From a virus: a DNA stretch of 39,933 nucleotides. The number at the start of each line of letters is the position of its first letter. Positions within the stretch are counted from its first letter, which is position 1. The translations under genes and the position numbers were made by a program. The DNA lies in the IMG/VR virus record IMGVR_UViG_3300047409_000026, positions 1 through 39,933 of that record; one strand, written 5' to 3'. The notes below the pieces were generated by a model. The model made no database searches. It had not been told where the DNA came from and saw nothing but the letters and a program-made list of their open reading frames with translations. Below, piece after piece: positions 1 through 7,236 of this stretch.

Positions 1-23
1 CCGGAGCAACGAACAGGAGGACT

Positions 24-566
24 ATGGCCATTCCGTCGAGGCCGAAGCAGATCGCGAGGATTGCTGAATTCCTTGAAGATCCCGCCAATGACGAACGCAG
101 TGTCACTGACGTGGCAAAGCTGATTGTTGACGGCATGTACGACATGTGGACGAGAGGCGAGTCTTCACCTCCGATTCCCTTGACGCCAGGACTGGCGTTC
201 AAGGCGCCCATGGTGTCAAAGATCTACCATGTCGGCTGGATGGGTGACATGTGGTGGGGATCCAAGCTGGGTACAGTCTCGACAGTCTGGATCATCACCG
301 CTGACTCCGACTATGGCACTGTGATGCCTGTCGGCGCACCATTCTGGCGAGTGGTGACACCGAGCACCGCCAAAAGCGGTGCACCGGGCAACAATGCTGA
401 TGGATGGAAGCCTGGCGACAAGGTCTCTATGGGCCAGAGGGCCCATAGCTATGAGATCGTGGCCGCCGGGGACAAGTCCGTCCTGATGCACAAGCAGGAT
501 CATCCAGTCCTGATTCATGCCGAGTCTAACGCTGGGCTGAAGAAGAACTACAGGAGAGAGAACTAG
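24..566 (+). CDS. Hypothetical protein (180 aa)
   Basis: ATG start preceded by a strong AGGAGG ribosome site. The N-terminal 45 residues look helical; the middle is rich in Trp and Gly (a GDMWWGSK stretch near residue 75) and beta-like. No family recognised. The next gene starts 1 nt after the stop, so they are probably co-transcribed. A perfect 9-bp hairpin with an AGAG loop lies in the coding sequence at 427-448 and a 7-bp one at 364-382. Confidence 0.7.
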   Translation: MAIPSRPKQIARIAEFLEDPANDERSVTDVAKLIVDGMYDMWTRGESSPPIPLTPGLAFKAPMVSKIYHVGWMGDMWWGSKLGTVSTVWIITADSDYGTVMPVGAPFWRVVTPSTAKSGAPGNNADGWKPGDKVSMGQRAHSYEIVAAGDKSVLMHKQDHPVLIHAESNAGLKKNYRREN

Positions 567-567
567 A

Positions 568-969
568 ATGGCTGACTTCAAGACCGGCGACATCGTGACC
601 TTCGCCCCAACGGAGCGTCTCTACGTCGTAATGAAGACCGAGGATGACGGATCCTTCTGGGTCGCTCAGAAGGATGAATACGATGACGCGAAGGGCTCCT
701 GCCCCGGCATCGAGATATACCGCGAGAGCCTGGCTGACCGCCAGAAGAATTACGTCAACTATGCGCCGACCCCAAAGCCCACCTTCGAGGTGGGCAAGAA
801 GTACCGCTGGCAGGGAGTGTCCTCAGATGGCGTGTACTACGAAGTGATCGATGTCAAGGTTGACCCGAGTGGCAAGAAGGCATTCATCACGCACCGCTAC
901 GATGACAACCAGTTCCGCAAGATGTCATTCCTCTACCCGCCTAGCTTCGCCGACATGGTTGAGGTGTGA
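568..969 (+). CDS. Hypothetical protein (133 aa)
   Basis: ATG start just after the upstream stop, with an AGGAGAGAG ribosome site inside the upstream gene. The protein is acidic and soluble, with alternating beta-like segments (GDIVTFAPTERLYVV and VGKKYRWQGV) suggesting two small barrel-like units. No family recognised. Its stop overlaps the next start as GTGA. Confidence 0.7.
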   Translation: MADFKTGDIVTFAPTERLYVVMKTEDDGSFWVAQKDEYDDAKGSCPGIEIYRESLADRQKNYVNYAPTPKPTFEVGKKYRWQGVSSDGVYYEVIDVKVDPSGKKAFITHRYDDNQFRKMSFLYPPSFADMVEV

Positions 970-1166
970 GTATCTGGGTCTGGGCCTGGATCCTTGTCGG
1001 CCTCTCGGCCGCTCTCGCCGCTCTCGCCGAGTATTATCGCACCGGTCGTGATGATATGGCCGCGTGGTGCCTGTTCATCAGCGCGAAAGTCTGGGAAGAC
1101 GACAAGACCGCCGAAGAAATCCTCGGCGGCCTGAAGTCTTTCGTTATCGACAAGTCTGAGCTGTGA
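966..1166 (+). CDS. Small membrane protein (66 aa)
   Basis: GTG start overlapping the previous stop (GTGA). Residues 3-21 (IWVWAWILVGLSAALAALA) form one hydrophobic helix, followed by a soluble acidic tail of about 45 residues; a single-pass inner-membrane protein is likely. Last gene of this rightward group, directly followed by a terminator hairpin. Function unknown. Confidence 0.65.
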   Translation: MSIWVWAWILVGLSAALAALAEYYRTGRDDMAAWCLFISAKVWEDDKTAEEILGGLKSFVIDKSEL

Positions 1167-1171
1167 TGTTG

Positions 1172-1196
1172 GGGACCGGCTAAGGCCGGTCCCTTT
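1172..1196 (+). terminator. Rho-independent terminator between convergent genes
   Basis: Perfect 9-bp stem GGGACCGGC/GCCGGTCCC with a TAAG tetraloop and a short TTT tail. It sits between the stop of a rightward gene (1166) and the stop of a leftward gene (1206), so it may serve both strands. Confidence 0.75.
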
Positions 1197-1205
1197 CACC
1201 GTTCC

Positions 1206-1610
1206 TCAGTCCCACTCGAATCCCTTACCGGAAACCAGCCGCACATTTACGTCTGTCGGACTGGCGGATCCGTTCCGCACGGAAGTAGTGCCAGCGACAC
1301 CGGGAGTTCCTCGCGTGTCGATAATGGTGAGGACATGCTTCTTTTCCCCGAACATGCCGTACCCGAGGAGAGCTAGGTTCTCCTTCTTGAGTGCATTCAT
1401 GAAGGCCATGAGCGCACTCTTTATGCGTGCGTCCCTATCGACCTTGGCCCGGCGGGCCGTAGCCTCGTCGGCAAGCCTCTTGGTGTGAAGGGCCTGCCTC
1501 TCTCGCGTCTCGTCTTCACGCAGGCGCTTGTTTCGCATCTCCCGTGCCTGCATCTTGAGCGCTCGGCTCTTGTCGTACAGAAGCTTCTCCGCGTCGGTCC
1601 AGTCTTTCAT
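1206..1610 (-). CDS. Basic coiled-coil hypothetical protein (134 aa)
   Basis: ATG start with GAGGGG ribosome site; the start overlaps the upstream stop (TAATG). Residues 1-65 are a highly charged Arg/Lys/Glu helix, likely a coiled coil; the C-terminal half contains a beta-like segment (KKHVLTIIDTRG). No family recognised. Last gene of the leftward regulator group, so it may accompany the sigma-like protein. Confidence 0.65.
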   Translation of the reverse strand: MKDWTDAEKLLYDKSRALKMQAREMRNKRLREDETRERQALHTKRLADEATARRAKVDRDARIKSALMAFMNALKKENLALLGYGMFGEKKHVLTIIDTRGTPGVAGTTSVRNGSASPTDVNVRLVSGKGFEWD

Positions 1611-2290
1611 TAATTCCCCTCATACTGATTGCTGACAGCCGCCCTTGCGGCTGCGCTCGAACGGACTACACGCCTGTCTGAAGGCTTGTAGATCTCATCT
1701 GGTGTCTTCCTGCCGAGCTCCTTCTGAAGGGCTCTCAGCGCCCTGCCAGCCCTCAGGCTGGCGGCATTGGAGGTGATGCCCAACTCTTCGCCGAGCATGT
1801 CGTTGGTGTACTGATACTTGAACTGCCACACGAGAAGATTGTATGAATCCTCTGGCAGTGACTGAAGGGCGGTCTTTATGTCGATGAGTTCAACGACTCG
1901 ATCGCCAGTGGCGTTGGCCTGCCCCTTGCCGGTCGGCTGACCATCGCCATGCAGCCCGAACGACTGCCAGTTCTCGTAGTCAAAGATGCTGTCAAGCATC
2001 TTCCGAATCTTAGGGATCGAGTACCGGAACAGGTCATCCTGGGAGTAGCCTTCTGACGCCGCCTTCTCTGTGGCGCAGAAGCTCATCGCCTCATCGCGAA
2101 AGATCTTGCGGAGCTTCCATTCCCAGCCCTCCCCGTCCATTGTCTTCTGGACCCTGTTCCTGTTTGCGTACGCCCAGACCCAAAGGTGCCCCTCAGTGTC
2201 CTCGGCAGTTACGTAGGAAGGGAAGTTGGAGGACGCTGAGGCGGCAACCTCACGGACCATGCGCTTGATCTTGATGTATTCGAGTTCCAT
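1610..2290 (-). CDS. Sigma-70 region-4-like transcription factor (226 aa)
   Basis: Start chosen at the ATG at 2290 (MELEYIKIKR), which has a GGAGGG ribosome site and overlaps the upstream mini-gene stop; an in-frame ATG further upstream lacks this. The segment around residues 130-190 reads as a helix-turn-helix of the sigma-70 region 4 type (ALQSLPEDSYNLLVWQFKY, then ML.EELGITSNAASLR..RALRALQKELG). The rest is helical and a canonical region 2 is not evident, so it may be an ECF-like sigma factor or a region-4-only regulator. Expected role: directing RNA polymerase to phage promoters. Confidence 0.6.
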   Translation of the reverse strand: MELEYIKIKRMVREVAASASSNFPSYVTAEDTEGHLWVWAYANRNRVQKTMDGEGWEWKLRKIFRDEAMSFCATEKAASEGYSQDDLFRYSIPKIRKMLDSIFDYENWQSFGLHGDGQPTGKGQANATGDRVVELIDIKTALQSLPEDSYNLLVWQFKYQYTNDMLGEELGITSNAASLRAGRALRALQKELGRKTPDEIYKPSDRRVVRSSAAARAAVSNQYEGN

Positions 2291-2373
2291 TAAGCCCTCC
2301 GGGATCCGCATTCGGTGCAGTACCAGCCGCCGTCGGCGCGCTGGCTGATTGCCGGGTGAGAACATTCCGCCAT
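2290..2373 (-). CDS. Mini zinc-finger protein (27 aa)
   Basis: Very small ORF between the phosphoesterase stop and the sigma-like start, overlapping the latter by one base (TAATG). It encodes MAECSHP..., then GGWYCTECGS, giving Cys4, His6 and a CxxC pair that could bind one zinc ion. The layout (tight coupling, Zn ligands, stop inside the next ribosome site) argues that it is real. Function unknown. Confidence 0.5.
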   Translation of the reverse strand: MAECSHPAISQRADGGWYCTECGSRRA

Positions 2374-2374
2374 A

Positions 2375-3136
2375 TTAGTACTTCCTTCCTTGAAACATGA
2401 AGCCTCGATTGTCGGCAAGAATGAGTTCCGGATACACGCGCTTGCCGTCATCGTGCAGCAAGGCAAAACTCATGGTCCATGATACCGCACCATCCTTTAC
2501 ATACTTCGCGTGACAGGGATCCATGATAGATCCCACGTTCATTGTGAAGCGGGGAGTAACCTTCCCGTCGAAACCATAAGCCCTGGCGGTGATAAAGGGC
2601 TGGTGAGTGTGACCGAAGATGATGTTCTTTTCTGAACCATATCGCTTGATGAACTTAGTGTCCCACGCCTGAGGCGTGGAACTATAACCGGAGGACTCAT
2701 GTCCGTGTACGGCGTACGTGTTAGTTGCGACTCGCACGGGCCCGCGTACGTAACGTATGTCGAGGTCGGACAGACCAAACAGGCTGTCCATTTCCAGTGC
2801 GTCGAGTGCGGCAAGAGGTGCCGCGTACTGCTTGACAAAGTCCCGCAGTCGGAGGTCGTGATTACCTTCTAGCCAGGAGATCTTCGCGTCGGGCGCCGCA
2901 GCCCTCAGGCTGCGGAGTACTCCGGCCCATCCGGAGATGTGCCGCTGAAGAGTCGGGGCATACTCTCCCGCAGTTCCCTTGGACCAGCGACTGACCTGCG
3001 GGAAGTCGATGCCGTCACCGATCTGGAAGATCGCGTGAGGCTGAATGTCTTCGATGACCTTGATGATTTTGCTGAGCATCAGCTCATCGTGGTAGGGATA
3101 CTGAACGTCAGGAATAACGACCGTTGTCTTCGTCAT
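2375..3136 (-). CDS. Calcineurin-like metallophosphoesterase
   Basis: Metal-binding motifs of the family are in order: PDVQYPYHD near residue 10 (D.x.H-like), GDGIDFPQV near 40 (GD), WLEGNHDLR near 92 (GNHD), VHGHESSG near 145 and IFGHTHQP near 173 (GHTH). Predicted to hydrolyse phosphomono- or diester bonds with two metal ions; the phage substrate is unknown. Neither candidate ATG (3145 or 3136) has a ribosome site, but a perfect TATAAT lies at 3149-3144, so I favour a leaderless message starting at the ATG at 3136. Divergent from the gene at 3166. Confidence 0.8.
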   Translation of the reverse strand: MTKTTVVIPDVQYPYHDELMLSKIIKVIEDIQPHAIFQIGDGIDFPQVSRWSKGTAGEYAPTLQRHISGWAGVLRSLRAAAPDAKISWLEGNHDLRLRDFVKQYAAPLAALDALEMDSLFGLSDLDIRYVRGPVRVATNTYAVHGHESSGYSSTPQAWDTKFIKRYGSEKNIIFGHTHQPFITARAYGFDGKVTPRFTMNVGSIMDPCHAKYVKDGAVSWTMSFALLHDDGKRVYPELILADNRGFMFQGRKY

Positions 3137-3143
3137 GTCATCC

Positions 3144-3149
3144 ATTATA
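3144..3149 (-). promoter_or_regulatory. -10 box (TATAAT) for the leftward regulator group
   Basis: Perfect TATAAT on the minus strand. A start about 7 nt downstream would coincide with the ATG at 3136, which fits a leaderless transcript. The -35 is weak (TTCTTC at 18-nt spacing). Confidence 0.5.
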
Positions 3150-3165
3150 CAGCAAGGAGAGAATT

Positions 3166-3402
3166 GTGAAGAAGTACAACGTGATGTACAAGGTCACACA
3201 AGAGGGCCAGCTCGGAAACTTCCGTGGTGAAGTAATGGCCTCCAGCTTCACTCAGGCGGCCCGTACAGCCACTCCTGCGCCCGATGAGGAGTGGCTGTAC
3301 GTCGGCGACATAGAGGCCCCGCACGGAGTGGTCGTTCGAGTCAGCACCATTCTCCACATCCAGGTGTCCGAATACGTGGAGCCTGCCGCAAAGGCACTGT
3401 GA
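3166..3402 (+). CDS. Hypothetical protein (78 aa)
   Basis: GTG start with an AAGGAG ribosome site 7 nt upstream (VKKYNVMYKVTQ...). Small alpha/beta protein with no recognised family. Its stop codon lies inside the TGTGA half of the Crp-type dyad that precedes the WhiB-like gene. Confidence 0.65.
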   Translation: MKKYNVMYKVTQEGQLGNFRGEVMASSFTQAARTATPAPDEEWLYVGDIEAPHGVVVRVSTILHIQVSEYVEPAAKAL

Positions 3403-3413
3403 TCTAGGTCACA
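3398..3413. promoter_or_regulatory. Perfect Crp/GlxR-type operator TGTGA-N6-TCACA
   Basis: The 16-mer TGTGATCTAGGTCACA is a full match to the Crp-family consensus. It spans the stop of the previous gene and ends 19 bp before the TTG start of the WhiB-like gene, where a bound protein could block or activate transcription. Two more full matches are at 38903 and 38958. Confidence 0.6.
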
Positions 3414-3432
3414 CTTTTACTCGGAGGAAATT

Positions 3433-3837
3433 TTGGCCAACTACGAAATCTTCATGCAGGAAATGGGCTACAAGAAGCCCGACGACTGGAGAGCTGACGC
3501 CAAATGCGTCGGCCATCCGTCGGAACTGTTCGAGTTGTCGGAAGCCGACAGCCCTCAGGCTGTCGGTATGACCCTCAGTGAGCTAGCTGAGCACAACCGT
3601 CTCAACTTCATTCAGGCAGGCGAGATCTGCATCGAGTGCCCAGTCTTCTGGCAGTGCAAGGAGGACGCCACCGATGAGGATCGCCGGTGGACAGTCCGGG
3701 CGGGTGAACCGCCCACGGGGATCCAGTATCAGTGCAGTCGTGGCCACATCCTTGACGAACCCGGTCGCTGCGTCGAGTGCAAGCGCCAGGTGATGAAGGA
3801 CTACAGAGCCAAGATGAAGGGCCTCAAGTCGGCCTGA
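3433..3837 (+). CDS. whiB-like: WhiB-like Fe-S transcription regulator (134 aa)
   Basis: TTG start with CGGAGGAAA ribosome site. It carries the Wbl pattern: WRADAKC near residue 24, then AGEICIECPVFWQC with CxxC-x5-C near residues 63-73, then WTVRAGEPP near 86 in place of the usual G[VI]WGG turn. The four cysteines would hold a 4Fe-4S cluster and the protein would bind the principal sigma factor. The C-terminal extension (CSRGHILDEPGRCVECKRQ) adds a second possible zinc site not usual in short host Wbl proteins. A 9-bp in-gene hairpin is at 3545-3566. Confidence 0.85.
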   Translation: MANYEIFMQEMGYKKPDDWRADAKCVGHPSELFELSEADSPQAVGMTLSELAEHNRLNFIQAGEICIECPVFWQCKEDATDEDRRWTVRAGEPPTGIQYQCSRGHILDEPGRCVECKRQVMKDYRAKMKGLKSA

Positions 3838-3843
3838 GTGCTG

Positions 3844-3849
3844 TACAAT
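3844..3849 (+). promoter_or_regulatory. Possible -10 box (TACAAT)
   Basis: TACAAT just after the WhiB-like stop, about 35 nt before the tRNA-like element. No convincing -35, so this is a weak call. Confidence 0.25.
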
Positions 3850-3883
3850 TGAGGTACCGGAAGGGCGTCGGCCCTGAAGGTGG

Positions 3884-3951
3884 AGTGTGGTAGCTCAATG
3901 GAAGAGCTGGACCCCAGCGGTCCGTGAGCGGGTTCGATTCCCGTCCACGCA
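3884..3951 (+). ncRNA. tRNA-like element with a non-decoding anticodon arm
   Basis: It has an acceptor-like stem (AGTGTGG/CCACGCA, 6 of 7 paired), a good D arm (GCTC/GAGC) and a canonical T arm with TTCGATT loop. The anticodon arm pairs best as GGACC/GGTCC around a 5-nt loop; the alternative 7-nt loop CCCAGCG lacks U33. It therefore cannot be assigned an anticodon and may be a decayed tRNA or a structured regulatory RNA. It lies alone, 18 kb from the main tRNA array. Confidence 0.45.
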
Positions 3952-4108
3952 CGCAGAATGCAGGTGAAAGACGGACGTCGAAACTCCGGATGCCAGTGAT
4001 CCTGGCTCCTCCCACCAGAGGGATTAACCTGTATTACCCTGGTTGGCTACCAGTAGTGTTGACGAGTGCGACGGGTTTGAGGCCCCGCTCTGAGCTGCAA
4101 GCCACCTA

Positions 4109-4158
4109 AACTACAAAACATGACTGAACTACAGGTAATAAACTACATTCAAACTACA
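4109..4158 (+). repeat. AACTACA iterated repeats
   Basis: Four exact copies of AACTACA begin at 4109, 4127, 4141 and 4152 in the AT-richest part of the 355-bp gap between the WhiB-like gene and the nuclease gene. Further copies occur at 4999 and 5759, the latter with a longer match to 4151 (CAAACTACAGAA then AG and TACA). Candidate iterons or operator for the replication genes. Confidence 0.5.
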
Positions 4159-4192
4159 GAAGGAAGCGTATACATAATCACATTGGAGACGA

Positions 4193-5023
4193 ATGATCCT
4201 ATCCCACATGAGCTTCAGCGCTCTCAGTCAGTATGAATCATGTCCTCGGGCATGGTATCTGTCGAAGTACGTAAAGGCGCAGCCCTCTATGACGTACTTT
4301 TTTCCTCTCGGCTCGGCGGTTCATAAGTCCATCGAGATCTACATCGAAACCGGAGATACCCCCAACTTCGAATCTATTTTCTATCCGCTCATCCGTGAGC
4401 AGATGAAGATCGATCCGGATGACGTCAACTGGCTCTCCGGTGGGCCGAAGGACAACCCGACCGTACGCGGTCGGGCGGTAGAGATTGGTAAGGCGTGCGT
4501 CGAAAAGGCGATTACGTTCCTCTCCGATCTCGATGTGTGGGAAGTGGAGTACGACGCAACGGGCATGCTGCCCGGATGCGAGGTTCCCATCAAGGCGTTC
4601 ATCGACATCGTTGGTGAACACAAGAAGCATGGTCCGGTGATAGTTGACTGGAAGACTGGCAAGCAGAAGCCCAAGACGAACCTCCAGTTGGAGACGTACG
4701 CAGCCCTTCTGTCCCAGCCTTCCGTCTCCGGCAATGACCATCCCTTCACGGAGCATGGCAGCCTGGCCTTCACTGGCCTGTGGGCGATGCTTCATCCCGA
4801 AGCATCAACTGCACGCAAGGTCGATCTGACTGGCGTGGATCCGAGCGCTCTAGGCGCTCGGTATCAGAGGGCGTTCGAGCAGATCAAGAAGCGTGTGTGG
4901 AAGCCGAACCCTGGCTTCGATTGCCGGTTCTGCATCCAGGCTCCGAACTGTAATGTGGAGTCTCCCGGTACGGCTCGGTCAGACTACTACGACAAATCAA
5001 CTACAGATGGGATACCTTTCTAG
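4193..5023 (+). CDS. RecB/Cas4-like PD-(D/E)XK exonuclease (276 aa)
   Basis: ATG start with a GGAG site. Conserved features of the RecB-nuclease/Cas4 family: SALSQYESCPRAWYLS near residue 10, GSAVHKSIE near 43, the catalytic core VIVDWKTGKQK near 150 (D..K) and a QLETYAAL helix near 165. Cysteines at SCPRAW and at the C-terminal DCRFCIQAPNC resemble the four that hold a 4Fe-4S cluster in Cas4/AddB. Likely 5'-3' or recombination-associated DNA exonuclease. The protein ends TTDGIPF, strikingly like the SSB C-terminal tail (DDDIPF). Hairpin at 4841-4861. Confidence 0.85.
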   Translation: MILSHMSFSALSQYESCPRAWYLSKYVKAQPSMTYFFPLGSAVHKSIEIYIETGDTPNFESIFYPLIREQMKIDPDDVNWLSGGPKDNPTVRGRAVEIGKACVEKAITFLSDLDVWEVEYDATGMLPGCEVPIKAFIDIVGEHKKHGPVIVDWKTGKQKPKTNLQLETYAALLSQPSVSGNDHPFTEHGSLAFTGLWAMLHPEASTARKVDLTGVDPSALGARYQRAFEQIKKRVWKPNPGFDCRFCIQAPNCNVESPGTARSDYYDKSTTDGIPF

Positions 5024-5223
5024 TGGCAAAGTTCACCATAGAGCCTGACGGCTACGGCCGCACGATAGGTGACGCTGAATACATGCTCGACGCGGGAAGT
5101 CTCGCCGCATACGCCCGAGCCATAAAGGCAGTAACGGACAGCGTCATCCGCTGGGGCGGATCCGGCACGCGTATCGAGATCCAGGCGGATGGCACCGTGA
5201 GTGTCGAGGTGCCGGGGCTGTGA
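5023..5223 (+). CDS. Hypothetical protein (66 aa)
   Basis: GTG start overlapping the nuclease stop by one base (TAGTG). Small acidic protein (MAKFTIEPDGYGRTIG...) ending in a beta-like EIQADGTVSVEVPGL. No family recognised. Translationally coupled member of the replication operon. Confidence 0.6.
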   Translation: MAKFTIEPDGYGRTIGDAEYMLDAGSLAAYARAIKAVTDSVIRWGGSGTRIEIQADGTVSVEVPGL

Positions 5224-5384
5224 GTACCTTCTCGGATCATCTTGAGGCCATACGAGCAGCCGTAAGGGCTGCATACGATGACGGCTGCTGGTTCGATGAC
5301 AGCCATGGCGAGACGCTGTACGAAATCGAACTGAACTTCGGCGGGCGCTATGAGCCCATCATCGTCAAGGGAGAGGCGGTCTAG
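5220..5384 (+). CDS. Hypothetical protein (54 aa)
   Basis: GTG start overlapping the previous stop (GTGA), reading VSTFSDHLEAIRAAVR and ending IIVKGEAV. Acidic; no family recognised. The next gene starts on the last base of its stop (TAGTG). The regular overlaps support this small gene. Confidence 0.55.
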   Translation: MSTFSDHLEAIRAAVRAAYDDGCWFDDSHGETLYEIELNFGGRYEPIIVKGEAV

Positions 5385-5755
5385 TGGCTGAGATCATCTT
5401 CAGGTTCCCCTCGAAGGTTCCCTACGGTTATGTAGAACTTCGGACTACCACTGACGATAACCCCACTCCTGAGGTCCTGGCTCAGCAGTACGCTTCTGAT
5501 TTCCTCCGGTACAAGGAGGCGGAGGCAGCCGCCCTGGCGGCTGGTCCGAAGAAGGTCGGTAAGCCTGAGCCTGACATCAATCAGGAGCTGTCCCAGGAGG
5601 AGGCTGGCAATCTCATTAAGCATGACCTCGGAGCAACTGAGGTCATGGATGAGGCTCCGTGGGACAACCCTCCTGCGGCTCCGACAGCAGACCCGTGGGC
5701 AGACAAGAGTGAGCCCGCCACTCCAGTCGCGGATAGCGACTGGGACTTCGGTTAA
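5384..5755 (+). CDS. Hypothetical protein with acidic, SSB-tail-like C-terminus (123 aa)
   Basis: GTG start within TAGTG. Residues 1-50 are beta/alpha (AEIIFRFPSKVPYGYVEL), followed by an Ala/Pro/Asp-rich flexible tail with DEAPWDNPP, DPWADKS and a final DSDWDFG. Long acidic Pro-rich linkers ending in an aromatic-Asp-Phe tip are typical of single-stranded DNA-binding partner proteins. It precedes a putative ssDNA-binding protein, so a replication accessory role is inferred. Confidence 0.6.
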   Translation: MAEIIFRFPSKVPYGYVELRTTTDDNPTPEVLAQQYASDFLRYKEAEAAALAAGPKKVGKPEPDINQELSQEEAGNLIKHDLGATEVMDEAPWDNPPAAPTADPWADKSEPATPVADSDWDFG

Positions 5756-5779
5756 ACAAACTACAGAAAGCAGATACAC

Positions 5780-6217
5780 ATGACTGACATCAACGACGAA
5801 CTCTCCGGCTCCATCGTCCCCAAGGGCGTGAACTTCTCCACTCCGGGGACAAAGCACGTTATCCTCATCAAGAGCGTAGCCAAGGTTGCCGTGCGGGAGT
5901 TCGTGGATGGCCGTCCGGCAGAGCAGTTGTACTTCCAGAACCAGAAGAAGGTCCGCCAGTCCGAGCTGAATCTTCAGCTCCCGTACGAGCCCATCCCTTG
6001 CTGGCTCGTCATCGGCACCCTGAAGGACGGCAAGGAAGTCTCCCTTCGGCTAGAGGGCGGCAAGCTGAAGGCCGCTAAGGCGGCCATCCGTGAGGGTGGT
6101 CGGCTGGTCGTCAACGGCATGATCGCCATCGAGTACAGCGGCGACGACCCTGAGAGCAAGGGCAACTTTCCGAAGAAGGTCTACGTCGTTCAGCTGAAGG
6201 CGCCCAAGGGTGAATGA
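5780..6217 (+). CDS. Putative ssDNA-binding protein (145 aa)
   Basis: ATG start 24 nt after the previous stop; this spacer carries another AACTACAG copy. Beta-rich protein (KHVILIKSVAKVAVREF, then WLVIGTLKDGKEVSLRL, then GRLVVNGMIAIEY) compatible with an OB-fold, placed among replication genes. No SSB signature is certain, so the function is an inference from fold-like pattern and context. Confidence 0.5.
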   Translation: MTDINDELSGSIVPKGVNFSTPGTKHVILIKSVAKVAVREFVDGRPAEQLYFQNQKKVRQSELNLQLPYEPIPCWLVIGTLKDGKEVSLRLEGGKLKAAKAAIREGGRLVVNGMIAIEYSGDDPESKGNFPKKVYVVQLKAPKGE

Positions 6218-6377
6218 GCGGATCGTTCAGCAGGTTCTGGAGAACCTGATCTCGGAGATCGACTATGACATATACAAGTCATACAAGTTTCTCAACGAGG
6301 CGAACATCGGGGATGAGTTTCCCGAGATAGCCCGCTGGTTCGTCGATGAGTACGAGCGGATCGAGGCCGGGCAGTAG
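6210..6377 (+). CDS. Hypothetical protein (55 aa)
   Basis: GTG start overlapping the previous gene by 8 nt (VNERIVQQVLENLISEIDYD...). Helical and acidic, ending in YERIEAGQ. No family recognised. Confidence 0.5.
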   Translation: MNERIVQQVLENLISEIDYDIYKSYKFLNEANIGDEFPEIARWFVDEYERIEAGQ

Positions 6378-6378
6378 A

Positions 6379-7236
6379 TTGAAGACACTCCTCCGGAGTG
6401 TGAAGCGGGGGCTATCGGCTGGGGAACCTCTCCCCAGCCCTTGGCCCATCTTCGACTCCAAGAAGATCTCATTCCGGCGATCGTCCATGCAGATGATTGC
6501 TGGTCCCCCTGGCTCCATGAAGACCATCATGATGCTCAACATCGTGAGGGCCATGGGGCCCGACGTTCCGACTCTGTACCATAGTTCGGACTCCGACGAC
6601 TTCACCATGGCTACCCGCGTGAACAGCATGATGAAGGACATGGAGAGCAACGACTCAGAGCTTGAGATCATGCTCAATCCGGACTTGGCCACTGACGCGC
6701 TCAAGCAGTTCAGTCATGTCAAGTGGTCATTCCATGCAGCCCCAACCCTTGACCACATGTGGCGGGAGGCTGAAGCCTTCCGCGAGGTTCACGGGACCTA
6801 TCCTCACCACACCATCATCGATATTCTCATGGATGTCGATTACGAGGGCGCTGGGGAACAGAACTACTGGGCTCTGATGGCGGAACTGAAGGTGCTCTCA
6901 CGAGACCAGCAGACCGCTCTTACTATCGTTCATCACACCAGTGAGAGCGCTAAGGGCGGGAGTCCGCCTCCGCGTTCGGCCATTATGGGTAAGGCGAACC
7001 AGCTTCCGACCTGCATCCTTACTCTTTGGGGCGACTCCCGTAACGGCACAATCGATGTCGCGGTGGTCAAGAACCGTTTCGGTCCCCAGGATCCGATGGC
7101 CCTTCACCCGTTCCGGATGACGGCTAAGCCATCGGTCTGCCAGATCGAGGAAATGCTTCAAGAAGATGTGCCGCTCCTGTTCCACGACGGCGTCGGAGTC
7201 GACGCCGGTATCAATCTCTTCGAGGAGGATGACTGA
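6379..7236 (+). CDS. RecA-superfamily ATPase (RepA/DnaB-like helicase or loader)
   Basis: Walker A GPPGSMKT lies about 50 residues from the N-terminus and a Walker B-like HHTIIDILMDVD about 80 residues further on, followed by LTIVHHTSE (sensor-like) and a C-terminal LPTCILTLWGD segment. This layout matches the AAA_25/RepA branch of RecA-fold ATPases and phage DnaB-like helicases. With the primase genes downstream, a replicative helicase or loader role is likely. I chose the TTG at 6379, directly after the upstream stop; an ATG at 6346 would overlap the upstream gene by 32 nt. Confidence 0.75.
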   Translation: MKTLLRSVKRGLSAGEPLPSPWPIFDSKKISFRRSSMQMIAGPPGSMKTIMMLNIVRAMGPDVPTLYHSSDSDDFTMATRVNSMMKDMESNDSELEIMLNPDLATDALKQFSHVKWSFHAAPTLDHMWREAEAFREVHGTYPHHTIIDILMDVDYEGAGEQNYWALMAELKVLSRDQQTALTIVHHTSESAKGGSPPPRSAIMGKANQLPTCILTLWGDSRNGTIDVAVVKNRFGPQDPMALHPFRMTAKPSVCQIEEMLQEDVPLLFHDGVGVDAGINLFEEDD

